This document shows positions 27,543 through 37,829 of a stretch of DNA of 40,477 nt, piece by piece (the stretch's first letter is position 1; each line of letters opens with the position of its first letter). Below the pieces are notes generated by a model. The model was not told where the DNA came from and did no database searches. It saw nothing but the letters and a program-made list of their open reading frames with translations. Source of the DNA: an uncultured Lachnospiraceae bacterium. GTDB lineage: Bacteria > Bacillota > Clostridia > Lachnospirales > Lachnospiraceae. The stretch lies in NCBI GenBank assembly GCA_949893755.1, contig CATLCV010000019.1, positions 1-40,477 on the forward strand, given 5' to 3'. A program made the translations under genes and the position numbers.

Positions 27543-29483
27543 TTACTGAAGCGCCATTGCCGCATAAAAGCCTTCCCGGATTGCATTGCCGGCTTTTGCC
27601 ACCTTCTGGCAGTCCCCGATCAGAGTCGTTTTCAGAGGATATCTGTCCGCGATTGCTTCTGCCACAGCAGAATTCGGCTTCTGTCCGAAAGCGGTAATGA
27701 TCACTTCCGCAGGAATCACCTCCGTCGTTTTATCCGCTTTTTCCACGTTTACACCGTCTGCTTCAATCCCCACCACCTTCGTATTGGTCAGGATCTTCAC
27801 CTTATATTCTGCCAGCATCCGGTCGAGACTGATCTTATTGATCATCATCACGTCTCTCGCGCAGGCATCCATCATTTCCAGGATCGTCACTTCTTTTCCG
27901 TCCATCGCAAGCTCCAGAGCCGCGTCACAGCCGGATAGTCCGCCGCCGCATACTACCACCTTCTGCGCCTCTACCCCTTTCCTGTGCGCTTCTGTCACGT
28001 CAATCACCCGTGAATCGTCCATTCCGCTGATATTTGGGACAAACGGTACCGAACCTGCTGCCACAAAGATTTCATCTGCTGCGGCAAGCTCCGGACTTTC
28101 CGGCGTGATCTTCGTATTAAGCCTGATCTCCACACCAAGCTTGTCAAGCTGGACACCATACCATGTGATCAGTTCACGGATCCGCTTCTTAAAAGGCGCA
28201 GTAGCAATCGCGCCGAAGGTTCCTCCGATCCGGTCAGCTGCTTCATATACCGTAACCTTACATCCGCGGAGCGCCGCTACCCTCGCCGCCTCCAGACCGC
28301 CCGGGCCGGCTCCGACAACGGCAATATTCTTGCTCTCCGGCAGTTTTTCAATCTGTGTCGTGCCTTCCTGGCATACCTGGATATTCACGGTACAGGACAG
28401 CTGGGTCAGCCTTCCGAAAATACGTCCGATACATTCCTCATTGCAGATCAGGCAGGGACGGATGTCCTCGCGCCGTCCTTCTTTCAGCTTTTTCGGGAAA
28501 AACGGATCCGCGATCAGCTGACGGCCAAAGCTGATGATATCTGCATTTCCTGATTCCAGAAGAGCCGCCGCCGTTTCCATAGAGTGATTTCCCGCATTGA
28601 TGATCGGCACTTTCACATGCTTTCTGGCCTCTTCACAGACATATGCCATACAGGCCTCCCCCGTATATCTTGTCGGGAAAATATAGTCCATCGTCTCATA
28701 GCATCCGGAATCAATGTCAAATGCATCTACTCCTGCCTCTTCCAGCAGTTCCAGTATCGGCATGGAATCCTCCATTGTGCGTCCGCCTTCATACATATGG
28801 TCCAGGGAGATCCGGAACAGGATCGGAAAATCCGGCCCCACGACGCCGCGGATCGATTCTACGATTTCTTTTGCAAAACGGGTTCTGTTCTCCCAGGAAC
28901 CGCCGTATTCATCCGTTCTTGTGTTCCACTGCGGAGAGATAAACTGGTCGATCAGGTAACCCGCATGGCCGTGAATCTCCACCGCGTCAAAGCCTGCATT
29001 CAGCGCAAACTGGGCACCTGCCGCAAAGTCCTTCATGATGTCCCTGATCTCCTCAGTTTCCAGGGGTCTGCAGATCATCTCCGGATTATAAAAGGATGGG
29101 TTGGCAGAGGAAGAGATCGGCACACGCTCTCCGATATCCGGCATTCCGTTCCGTCCGGTGCCGCAGCTTAGCTGCAGGCCGATCTTCCCGCCCCATCTGT
29201 GGATTCTTTCCGTCATAACCGTAGCCTTCGGAATTGCTCTTGTATTGTGCAGCGCAAGTGTCGGGCCGCCCTGCGCTGTTTTTTCATTCAGGAACATGGC
29301 GCCGGTCATGATCAGGCCTGCGCCGCCTTTTGCGCGTTCTTCATAGTAGCGGATCCCTTCCTCGCTGTCTGTTCCGTCCTGCATGGGCGTAAAGGTCCCC
29401 ATCGCCGAAAGCATGATCCTGTTTTTCAGCCGCATATTGTTGATCTTGATCGGCTGTAATAATTTTGTATAATCGCAGCTCAT
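27543..29483 (-). CDS. Old yellow enzyme/2,4-dienoyl-CoA reductase-type ene-reductase (FMN, 4Fe-4S, FAD)
   Basis: This 646-residue flavoprotein is of the class that includes BaiCD/BaiH, daidzein reductase and E. coli FadH. An N-terminal FMN barrel (1-370) carries the active-site stretch IHGHAGYLIDQF (170-181) and YGGSWENR (193-200). The 4Fe-4S ligands are C344-x2-C347-x3-C351-x12-C364. The C-terminal NAD(P)/FAD half starts at VGAGPGG (390-396), with a second GGGLSG dinucleotide site. Electrons pass from NADH via FAD and the cluster to FMN, which reduces an activated C=C bond. The active-site order HGHAG differs from the usual HGAHG. The start has a GAGAGGAG site. It sits between an SDR and an MFS gene. 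Confidence 0.92.
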   Translation of the reverse strand: MSCDYTKLLQPIKINNMRLKNRIMLSAMGTFTPMQDGTDSEEGIRYYEERAKGGAGLIMTGAMFLNEKTAQGGPTLALHNTRAIPKATVMTERIHRWGGKIGLQLSCGTGRNGMPDIGERVPISSSANPSFYNPEMICRPLETEEIRDIMKDFAAGAQFALNAGFDAVEIHGHAGYLIDQFISPQWNTRTDEYGGSWENRTRFAKEIVESIRGVVGPDFPILFRISLDHMYEGGRTMEDSMPILELLEEAGVDAFDIDSGCYETMDYIFPTRYTGEACMAYVCEEARKHVKVPIINAGNHSMETAAALLESGNADIISFGRQLIADPFFPKKLKEGRREDIRPCLICNEECIGRIFGRLTQLSCTVNIQVCQEGTTQIEKLPESKNIAVVGAGPGGLEAARVAALRGCKVTVYEAADRIGGTFGAIATAPFKKRIRELITWYGVQLDKLGVEIRLNTKITPESPELAAADEIFVAAGSVPFVPNISGMDDSRVIDVTEAHRKGVEAQKVVVCGGGLSGCDAALELAMDGKEVTILEMMDACARDVMMINKISLDRMLAEYKVKILTNTKVVGIEADGVNVEKADKTTEVIPAEVIITAFGQKPNSAVAEAIADRYPLKTTLIGDCQKVAKAGNAIREGFYAAMALQ

Positions 29484-29562
29484 ATTTTATTCTCCTCTCT
29501 TTGGCAGGATGCGAAAAAACGGATTTAACGGTCTTCCGCCTTCCTTTGCATGTAATTTATAG

Positions 29563-30318
29563 CTAGATTGCTGTCCATCCGCCGTCGCATGTCAAAATAG
29601 TACCTGTCACATATGTAGATTCTTTCGCCGCAAGGAACACAATGGAGGAATCCAGCTCCCCTTCTTTTCCGGGCCGGCACATCGGGGTCCGAATGCCGAT
29701 AAACTCGTCCATTGCCTCCATTGCTTCCGGTCCGTTTGCCTCCGACGCAAAGAATCCCGGGCAAAGCGCATTGACCGTCACGCCTTTCGTCGCCCATTCC
29801 GTAGCCGCCTGGCGGGTCATATTGATCACACCGCCCTTTGCCGATGCATACGCGATAACCGGAAGCTCCTTCAATCCGCCTTTTCCAAGAATAGACGCAA
29901 TATTGATCACACGTCCATAGCCTTTTTCCAGCATGATGTTTCCGAAATACTTCATGCAGTAGAAGGTTCCGTCCAGATCAAGTGAAAGGACTTTCCTCCA
30001 CTCTTCATCCGGAAGCTCCTCCAACGGGATGCAGCTTCCGCCGCCTGCATTGTTGACAAGGATATCTACCGTTCCATATTCCGCCACCACTTCCTTCACC
30101 GCATTTTCAATCTGCGCCGTATCCGTCACATCACATGCTACGGAGAGACATCTGACTCCTAATGCTTTTATCTCTTCCGCCACCGCATCCAGTTTTTCTT
30201 TTCTTCTTGCAAGGATTGCAAGGTCTGCCCCCTGGCGTGCCAGTGCCAAAGCAAACTGCCGTCCCAGACCGGCCGATGCTCCTGTTACTACAGCTACATT
30301 TCCATTCAGATCAAACAT
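29563..30318 (-). CDS. SDR-family NAD(P)-dependent oxidoreductase, second of two
   Basis: This 251-residue classical short-chain dehydrogenase has cofactor glycines in TGASAGLG (about 13-20), NNAGGG near 90, Ser in NIASILG, YASAK (Tyr-x3-Lys, about 158-162) and CPGFF. ATG at 30318 (MFDLNG) follows AAGGAGG by 8 bp; the open frame extends to 30366. It is the promoter-proximal gene of the redox operon and reads in the same direction as the ene-reductase 79 bp downstream. Two distinct SDRs in one unit suggest two carbonyl/hydroxyl positions, or an oxidation-reduction pair that epimerises one. Confidence 0.87.
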   Translation of the reverse strand: MFDLNGNVAVVTGASAGLGRQFALALARQGADLAILARRKEKLDAVAEEIKALGVRCLSVACDVTDTAQIENAVKEVVAEYGTVDILVNNAGGGSCIPLEELPDEEWRKVLSLDLDGTFYCMKYFGNIMLEKGYGRVINIASILGKGGLKELPVIAYASAKGGVINMTRQAATEWATKGVTVNALCPGFFASEANGPEAMEAMDEFIGIRTPMCRPGKEGELDSSIVFLAAKESTYVTGTILTCDGGWTAI

Positions 30319-30394
30319 ATTCTTATCCTCCTTCTGTCCGTCCGCTCCCGTAGATCTTCTGTTCAATCACGAAAGCACTTTTTTTGTTAAATGC

Positions 30395-30428
30395 ATTATA
30401 TGACAATATCACCCGTTTTTCATCGGGT
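30395..30428 (-). promoter_or_regulatory. Putative promoter with operator-like palindrome for the redox operon
   Basis: On the minus strand a TATAAT box lies at 30400-30395. The position 17 bp upstream reads ATGAAA, a poor -35, and it lies within the loop of ACCCG-N8-CGGGT (30411-30428). A weak -35 under a palindrome fits an activator-dependent promoter. The divergent PucR protein is the natural candidate. Confidence 0.5.
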
Positions 30429-30665
30429 ACTATTCCGAAAAAAGCGTCCTCATTTTGTGCATCTGCACAATTTACTGCCTTTCCGGTTTTTTGTAGATTA
30501 CGATATTTTTTTGATGTTCAAAGTCTATTTTTTATTCAACATGTATCATACACAGAGCTCAGGCAAAATAATTTTACAAAATTTCCATAAAATAATAATG
30601 AATTATCATAAGGTTTATTATATAATAATTTTGCATCTATGTTATTTCTCACAACTCAGCTCGTT

Positions 30666-30739
30666 GCTTCATGAGAATAAAAATCTGCAATACGAAAACA
30701 GAGCTTCACGGGAATAAAAATCTGCAATACAAAAACAGA
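30666..30739 (+). repeat. 37-bp tandem direct repeat upstream of the PucR gene
   Basis: Two adjacent 37-bp units (30666-30702 and 30703-30739) differ at only three positions. Each contains AATAAAAATCTGCAATAC and ends near AACAGA. The second ends 10 bp before the PucR ATG, in the 5' untranslated region. The rest of the 30319-30749 gap is AT-rich and holds only the divergent promoters. Confidence 0.85.
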
Positions 30740-30749
30740 GGGTTAAACG

Positions 30750-31976
30750 ATGGAAAATACAGTTGATTTTTTACGGTTATATGAAGAAATGTTCAAGACG
30801 CTGCCATCCGGCGATATCCAGGAATTACTGGATATCTGCTGGGACATCATAGGCGTTCCGATCCTGGCGGTGGATATTATGTATAATGTGCTGGGAATCT
30901 CCCCTCAGACAAAAACCGGGGATTATCAATGGGATTATCTTCTGGAAAACCGGGGATATGAGACGGATATGATCGTACAGCTTTATGAGGAAGGGATCAT
31001 GCAGTCCGTCAATGAAAATGAAGCCCCTTATATCGTAGACTGGGGTTCCTGCAAGGACGCCCCCAAGATCCAGGGAATCATCCGGGTCAATGATATCATC
31101 GAAGGCTATGTGACCATGAACTGCAAAGACGCACCGATCACATCTGACAAAATGAAAGCCATGGAGATCATCCAGAGCACCTGTGCCTTTTTCTTTAAGG
31201 ACCGGGAGTCGGAGAGCAGCATGCACTATACCTATCTGAAAACACTGACCGGGGAACTTTTTCATCATCGTATCCATTCCAAAAAGCAGCTGGAACTGTG
31301 GTTTAAAGACACCGGCATCCGTCTGGAGCCGCCCTATCAGGTCGTTGCGGTCAGCACGGATGTAACCAATGAAAAAAATGTGCTTTCCTACATCCGAAAG
31401 TCCATCCGTCAGTTTTTCCCCTGCCAGCTTGCTTTGATCCAGCACAATGTTCTGCTGATCCTGCAGTACAATATGAATATCGCCAAAAATACCGAGTCAT
31501 CTGAAAAGCAGTTCCATACCATTTTGGAGAAATTCAACGCCCACTGCGGAGTGAGCAATCCATTTGACAATCTGCTGGAGCTGGCAAGCTTTCAGATGCA
31601 GGCCGAGGATGCGATGAGACTGGGAAGCCGGTTAAATCGCCGGTATCGGATCGCCTACTACGAAGATTATTATCTGCCCGCGATCCTGCTTCCCCGCATG
31701 GAGCAGATGCCTCAGAGCAATTACCTGTCTCCGGTCATCGCAAAAGTACAGGCATATGACAAAGCCCATTCCACGGATTTTCTGCCTACCCTGCAGGTCT
31801 ATATCAACAGCCTGTGCAGCACGGCGGAGACTGCGGAAAGCCTTCATATCCACCGTAATACGCTTCTGTACCGGCTGAATAAGATTGAAGAGCTGACCGG
31901 TGTCTCTCTCGGAGATCCTCATACATACATGCATCTCATGATCAGTTTTTACATGAGCGAATTGGAGGGCCGGTAA
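30750..31976 (+). CDS. PucR-family transcriptional regulator (CdaR-like)
   Basis: This 408-residue protein has an N-terminal sensory part with GAF/PucR-like features (about 20-160), a degenerate cyclase-like middle, and a C-terminal PucR helix-turn-helix (about 345-402) with LCSTAETAESLHIHRNTLLYRLNKIEELTG-type sequence. Such proteins usually activate catabolic genes in response to a pathway metabolite. The ribosome site AGAGGG is 7 bp upstream of ATG, at the edge of the 37-bp tandem repeat. It is divergent from the redox operon and is the likely sensor of its substrate. A terminator follows at 31992-32034. Confidence 0.88.
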   Translation: MENTVDFLRLYEEMFKTLPSGDIQELLDICWDIIGVPILAVDIMYNVLGISPQTKTGDYQWDYLLENRGYETDMIVQLYEEGIMQSVNENEAPYIVDWGSCKDAPKIQGIIRVNDIIEGYVTMNCKDAPITSDKMKAMEIIQSTCAFFFKDRESESSMHYTYLKTLTGELFHHRIHSKKQLELWFKDTGIRLEPPYQVVAVSTDVTNEKNVLSYIRKSIRQFFPCQLALIQHNVLLILQYNMNIAKNTESSEKQFHTILEKFNAHCGVSNPFDNLLELASFQMQAEDAMRLGSRLNRRYRIAYYEDYYLPAILLPRMEQMPQSNYLSPVIAKVQAYDKAHSTDFLPTLQVYINSLCSTAETAESLHIHRNTLLYRLNKIEELTGVSLGDPHTYMHLMISFYMSELEGR

Positions 31977-31991
31977 TAAAAAGCGGTATCA

Positions 31992-32034
31992 GAAAAAACA
32001 CAGATTTCCCAGGTAAGGAAACCTGTGTTTTTCT
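31992..32034. terminator. Bidirectional terminator between PucR and the small membrane protein gene
   Basis: ACACAG-x-TTTCC (31998-32009) pairs with GGAAA-x-CTGTGT (32017-32028), flanked by an A run and TTTTTCTTT. It serves both convergent genes. Confidence 0.85.
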
Positions 32035-32052
32035 TTGATATCGAATATTCCG

Positions 32053-32565
32053 TCACACCAGAAACACCCGCTCCGGATACAGCCTTTTCAGCGTCTGGAG
32101 CATCTCCTCGTCCAGGTCCAGCAGAAGCTTGATCTTCGTCCGGTTTTCCATAGCGATCATCGTATAATAAGGCGTATCCTCCTCATAGGACGTATAATCA
32201 TACTTGGGCAGCTTCACCCCGCCTGCGTCCCTGCGGTATTTTGCCACAGCCTCATGGCGGTTCGGCGCGGTCACCTCCATCTCTGACAGCTCCAGGATAT
32301 GAGCGGTCTTGCGGTAGCGCTTCCCCAGAATGACATCAATGGTCAGCCTTCCGCTCTCCAGCCGGTATTCGTATTCCTTCTGGCTGTAGACATCATACCC
32401 GAAATACAGCGCCACCAGAAGAAATCCCGGAAGCATGAACCCCTGGGAGATCGTTACCCCCAGCAGCAGGATGACCACCGCAAAAATGATCATCACCTTT
32501 CGCAGGATTCCTGTCATTGCTTTTGGTTTTCTTTTTACCTGTTTCACAATCGCATAATCATACAT
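32053..32565 (-). CDS. Small membrane protein of unknown function (DUF6106-like)
   Basis: This 170-residue protein has two adjacent hydrophobic helices (about residues 23-42 and 45-60, IIFAVVILLLGVTISQG and LPGFLLVALYFG) and a cytosolic beta-rich C-terminal half ending PERVFLV. The length and layout (MYDYAIVKQVKRKPKA start) fit a conserved Lachnospiraceae membrane protein family, possibly DUF6106, from memory only. The start follows GGGAGG. It is not in an obvious operon, although the AraC gene lies 78 bp upstream in the same direction. Confidence 0.55.
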   Translation of the reverse strand: MYDYAIVKQVKRKPKAMTGILRKVMIIFAVVILLLGVTISQGFMLPGFLLVALYFGYDVYSQKEYEYRLESGRLTIDVILGKRYRKTAHILELSEMEVTAPNRHEAVAKYRRDAGGVKLPKYDYTSYEEDTPYYTMIAMENRTKIKLLLDLDEEMLQTLKRLYPERVFLV

Positions 32566-32643
32566 CTCTTTTCATCCTCCCTGTCGTATCTTCCTATAAC
32601 GCTCACACGGCCAAAGCCCCGTCGGTCAGCCGTTTTTCTGCCG

Positions 32644-33495
32644 TCACAATTTTTTCCCATTCTCCGCCTTTCTGTACCGGCTCGGGGTCTGTCCCTTGCA
32701 TTTCTTAAATGCCTTGGAAAAATACAGGTTGTCCTCGTATCCTACGGAATGCGCGATGGCCGTGATCGGCATATCCGTCTCCCGGAGCAGCCTGCACGCC
32801 TGCCGGATCCGGTATTCCTCCACATAATCCTTGGGCGATATCTTCAGGATCTTTTGGAACATCCGGTACAGATAGCTGCGGCAGACCCCGGTGTATCCTG
32901 CAATATCCTCGATCGTAATGGGATAGGAATAGTGCTCTTCGATATAGCGGACCGCCTGCTCGACACGGCCTGTCTGCAGGTTCTTCTGCTTGGCCTCCGC
33001 CGAAGAATTTTCCATCAGCATGGCGATCATGGAATACAGCGCGCCGGTCATGGAAACCGCGTCATAAAAGGTATTGCCCTTTGCCTCGTACACCTGCTGG
33101 ATCTTCCGCTCGATCTCACCGCTGATCTCTGCCTGCTCCAGCACAGGGGACTCCTCCGAAAAATCCGTATGGTTCAGAAGGTAAAACGCGTCGGTCCCGG
33201 CAAAGCCCACCCAGGTATAGACCCAGGGTTCTTCCTCGTCGGCCCGGTAACATGCTTCCATATTTGGATAGATCAGAAAGGTATCTCCTTTTTTCAGATC
33301 ATAGGTCTTTCCCCGGATCTCAAAATGCCCTTTTCCGCTCAGCACATGGTGGAGCAGATAATGGTCGCGCACCCCCGGCCCCCACTGAAATCCGGGCGTA
33401 CATTTCTGGCTTCCCACATTGTATACCGAAAGGGAGCTTAACAGTCTGTCCTCCGCATAATAAGAACGGACCTCATCTTCCGTTGGATTTGTCAT
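32644..33495 (-). CDS. AraC-family regulator, divergent from beta-galactosidase
   Basis: This 283-residue protein has an N-terminal cupin sugar-sensing domain (about 25-150, with YLLHHVLSGKGHFE and KKGDTFLIYP) and a C-terminal AraC double helix-turn-helix (about 180-280). The C-terminal domain contains ITIEDIAGYTGVCRSYLYRMF and the family signature IAHSVGYEDNLYFSKAFKK. The start follows GGAGGAGAGG. It is transcribed away from the GH2 gene across a 217-bp gap and most likely activates that gene when its sugar is present. Confidence 0.9.
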   Translation of the reverse strand: MTNPTEDEVRSYYAEDRLLSSLSVYNVGSQKCTPGFQWGPGVRDHYLLHHVLSGKGHFEIRGKTYDLKKGDTFLIYPNMEACYRADEEEPWVYTWVGFAGTDAFYLLNHTDFSEESPVLEQAEISGEIERKIQQVYEAKGNTFYDAVSMTGALYSMIAMLMENSSAEAKQKNLQTGRVEQAVRYIEEHYSYPITIEDIAGYTGVCRSYLYRMFQKILKISPKDYVEEYRIRQACRLLRETDMPITAIAHSVGYEDNLYFSKAFKKCKGQTPSRYRKAENGKKL

Positions 33496-33582
33496 CTGTC
33501 CTCTCCTCCTTTTGTCTGTTACAGTATAACTCTATCCGCTCTGTCAGGCAACATTTTTCCATGTATTTGCAATGATTTTATA

Positions 33583-33611
33583 TTGTATTCCGGTTTTATT
33601 TCCAGCATAAT
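33583..33611 (+). promoter_or_regulatory. Promoter of the beta-galactosidase gene
   Basis: TTGTAT (33583-33588) and CATAAT (33606-33611) are 17 bp apart, about 100 bp before the GH2 start. It lies in the AraC/GH2 divergent gap. Confidence 0.6.
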
Positions 33612-33613
33612 GA

Positions 33614-36796
<3,183 letters not shown>

Positions 36797-36843
36797 CCAA
36801 TGGATATTCCGGATCTTCCCCGATACCGACTGATCTGTCAGGT

Positions 36844-37791
36844 TTACCAGCCGGCCTCCGAATGGATCTGGAACTTCAATAGCTGCTGTTCGAAATTTTC
36901 TGGGCGCTTGCGCCACTCATAAGGCGCAGAGCCCATGATCTGCTTAAAGTTCCGGTTAAACGTGGACAGGGTGTTAAACCCGCATTTATGCGCGATATCG
37001 GATACCGGAACGTCGGTTTTTTTCAGATATTCGCAGGCCGTCTGCACCCGTACCAGATTGATATATTCCAGAGGACTCATTTTCATATACGCGGAAAAGG
37101 TCCTCCGGAAATGTGTCTCGCTCATATGGCTCCAGTCCGCCAGTTCTCCTATCTTAAGCGGCTCCATATAGTGAAGGGTGATGTAATCCAGGGCACGGGA
37201 GATGGGGATCGTCACATTCCCCTCCAGTTCCTCATTTTCCTCATATTCCGGTTCTTCGATATGGTTTTCCCGGGCAATGTTGATCAGAAGCGCAGTCAGG
37301 ATCCCTTTTGCCTCTTCCAGATAGTACTCCTTCGTCTCCCGCATGATCTCCAAAAGCTGCCGGATCAACTTTGCAATCTCAGGAAATTCTTTTACGTTTA
37401 CAAGAAAGGCACGGGAATTGATCTTCTGGATCATACGCTCTGTTCTCATGGGGGTGCCCCCCCCATTGTGTTCCCGCAGGAAGCCTTCCACATCCACAAA
37501 CAGATACTCCCACTGGCTGAACGTACCCGGGTCGCTGTTGGTCGTATGGGGATAATTTTTCGGTATCACGGTAAACTGGCTGGCCTTAAATCTCAGGTTC
37601 TGCTCCCCAAGCACCATATCTCCCTGCCCGCCGTAGCAGTATCCGATCTCCAGAAAATTATGAAAATGGAGATAATCCACATCCCGTCCATATGCCTGCA
37701 GCCACTTCTCGCCCAGCAGAGCCAGGACCGGACTCCCTTCCGGCATCTTATAATACCGGAACTCCATTTTTGGTTTTTTCCTTTTACTCAT
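36844..37791 (-). CDS. AraC-family regulator with cupin domain; contains a G8 tract
   Basis: This 315-residue protein has an N-terminal cupin (about 35-130, YLHFHNFLEIGYCYGGQGDM and FTVIPKNYPHT) and a C-terminal AraC domain (about 205-305, including IGELADWSHMSETHFRRTF and IAHKCGFNTLSTFNRNFKQ). The start follows AAGGG. It is convergent with the beta-galactosidase gene, whose stop lies 48 bp away, and begins 39 bp after the 590-residue gene. A run of eight G (minus strand, near 37457-37464) lies in the coding region just after the cupin (EHNGGGTPMRT), a possible slippage site. The target genes are not clear from context. Confidence 0.9.
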   Translation of the reverse strand: MSKRKKPKMEFRYYKMPEGSPVLALLGEKWLQAYGRDVDYLHFHNFLEIGYCYGGQGDMVLGEQNLRFKASQFTVIPKNYPHTTNSDPGTFSQWEYLFVDVEGFLREHNGGGTPMRTERMIQKINSRAFLVNVKEFPEIAKLIRQLLEIMRETKEYYLEEAKGILTALLINIARENHIEEPEYEENEELEGNVTIPISRALDYITLHYMEPLKIGELADWSHMSETHFRRTFSAYMKMSPLEYINLVRVQTACEYLKKTDVPVSDIAHKCGFNTLSTFNRNFKQIMGSAPYEWRKRPENFEQQLLKFQIHSEAGW

Positions 37792-37829
37792 AGGCCATCC
37801 CTTCCCTTTTTTTCATCCCCGGCATAGCT

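Noticed and set aside
25385..30318. Annotation as a bile-acid 7-alpha-dehydroxylation (bai) operon
   Set aside because: No BaiB ligase, BaiE dehydratase or BaiF transferase is present, and the SDRs do not obviously match BaiA; only the enzyme classes are shared.
30666..30739. Possible CRISPR repeats
   Set aside because: There are only two units and they are directly adjacent without spacers; no cas genes are present.
32299..33441. 380-codon rightward frame opposite the small membrane protein and AraC genes
   Set aside because: It spans two real leftward genes and the gap between them; no motif or start signal.
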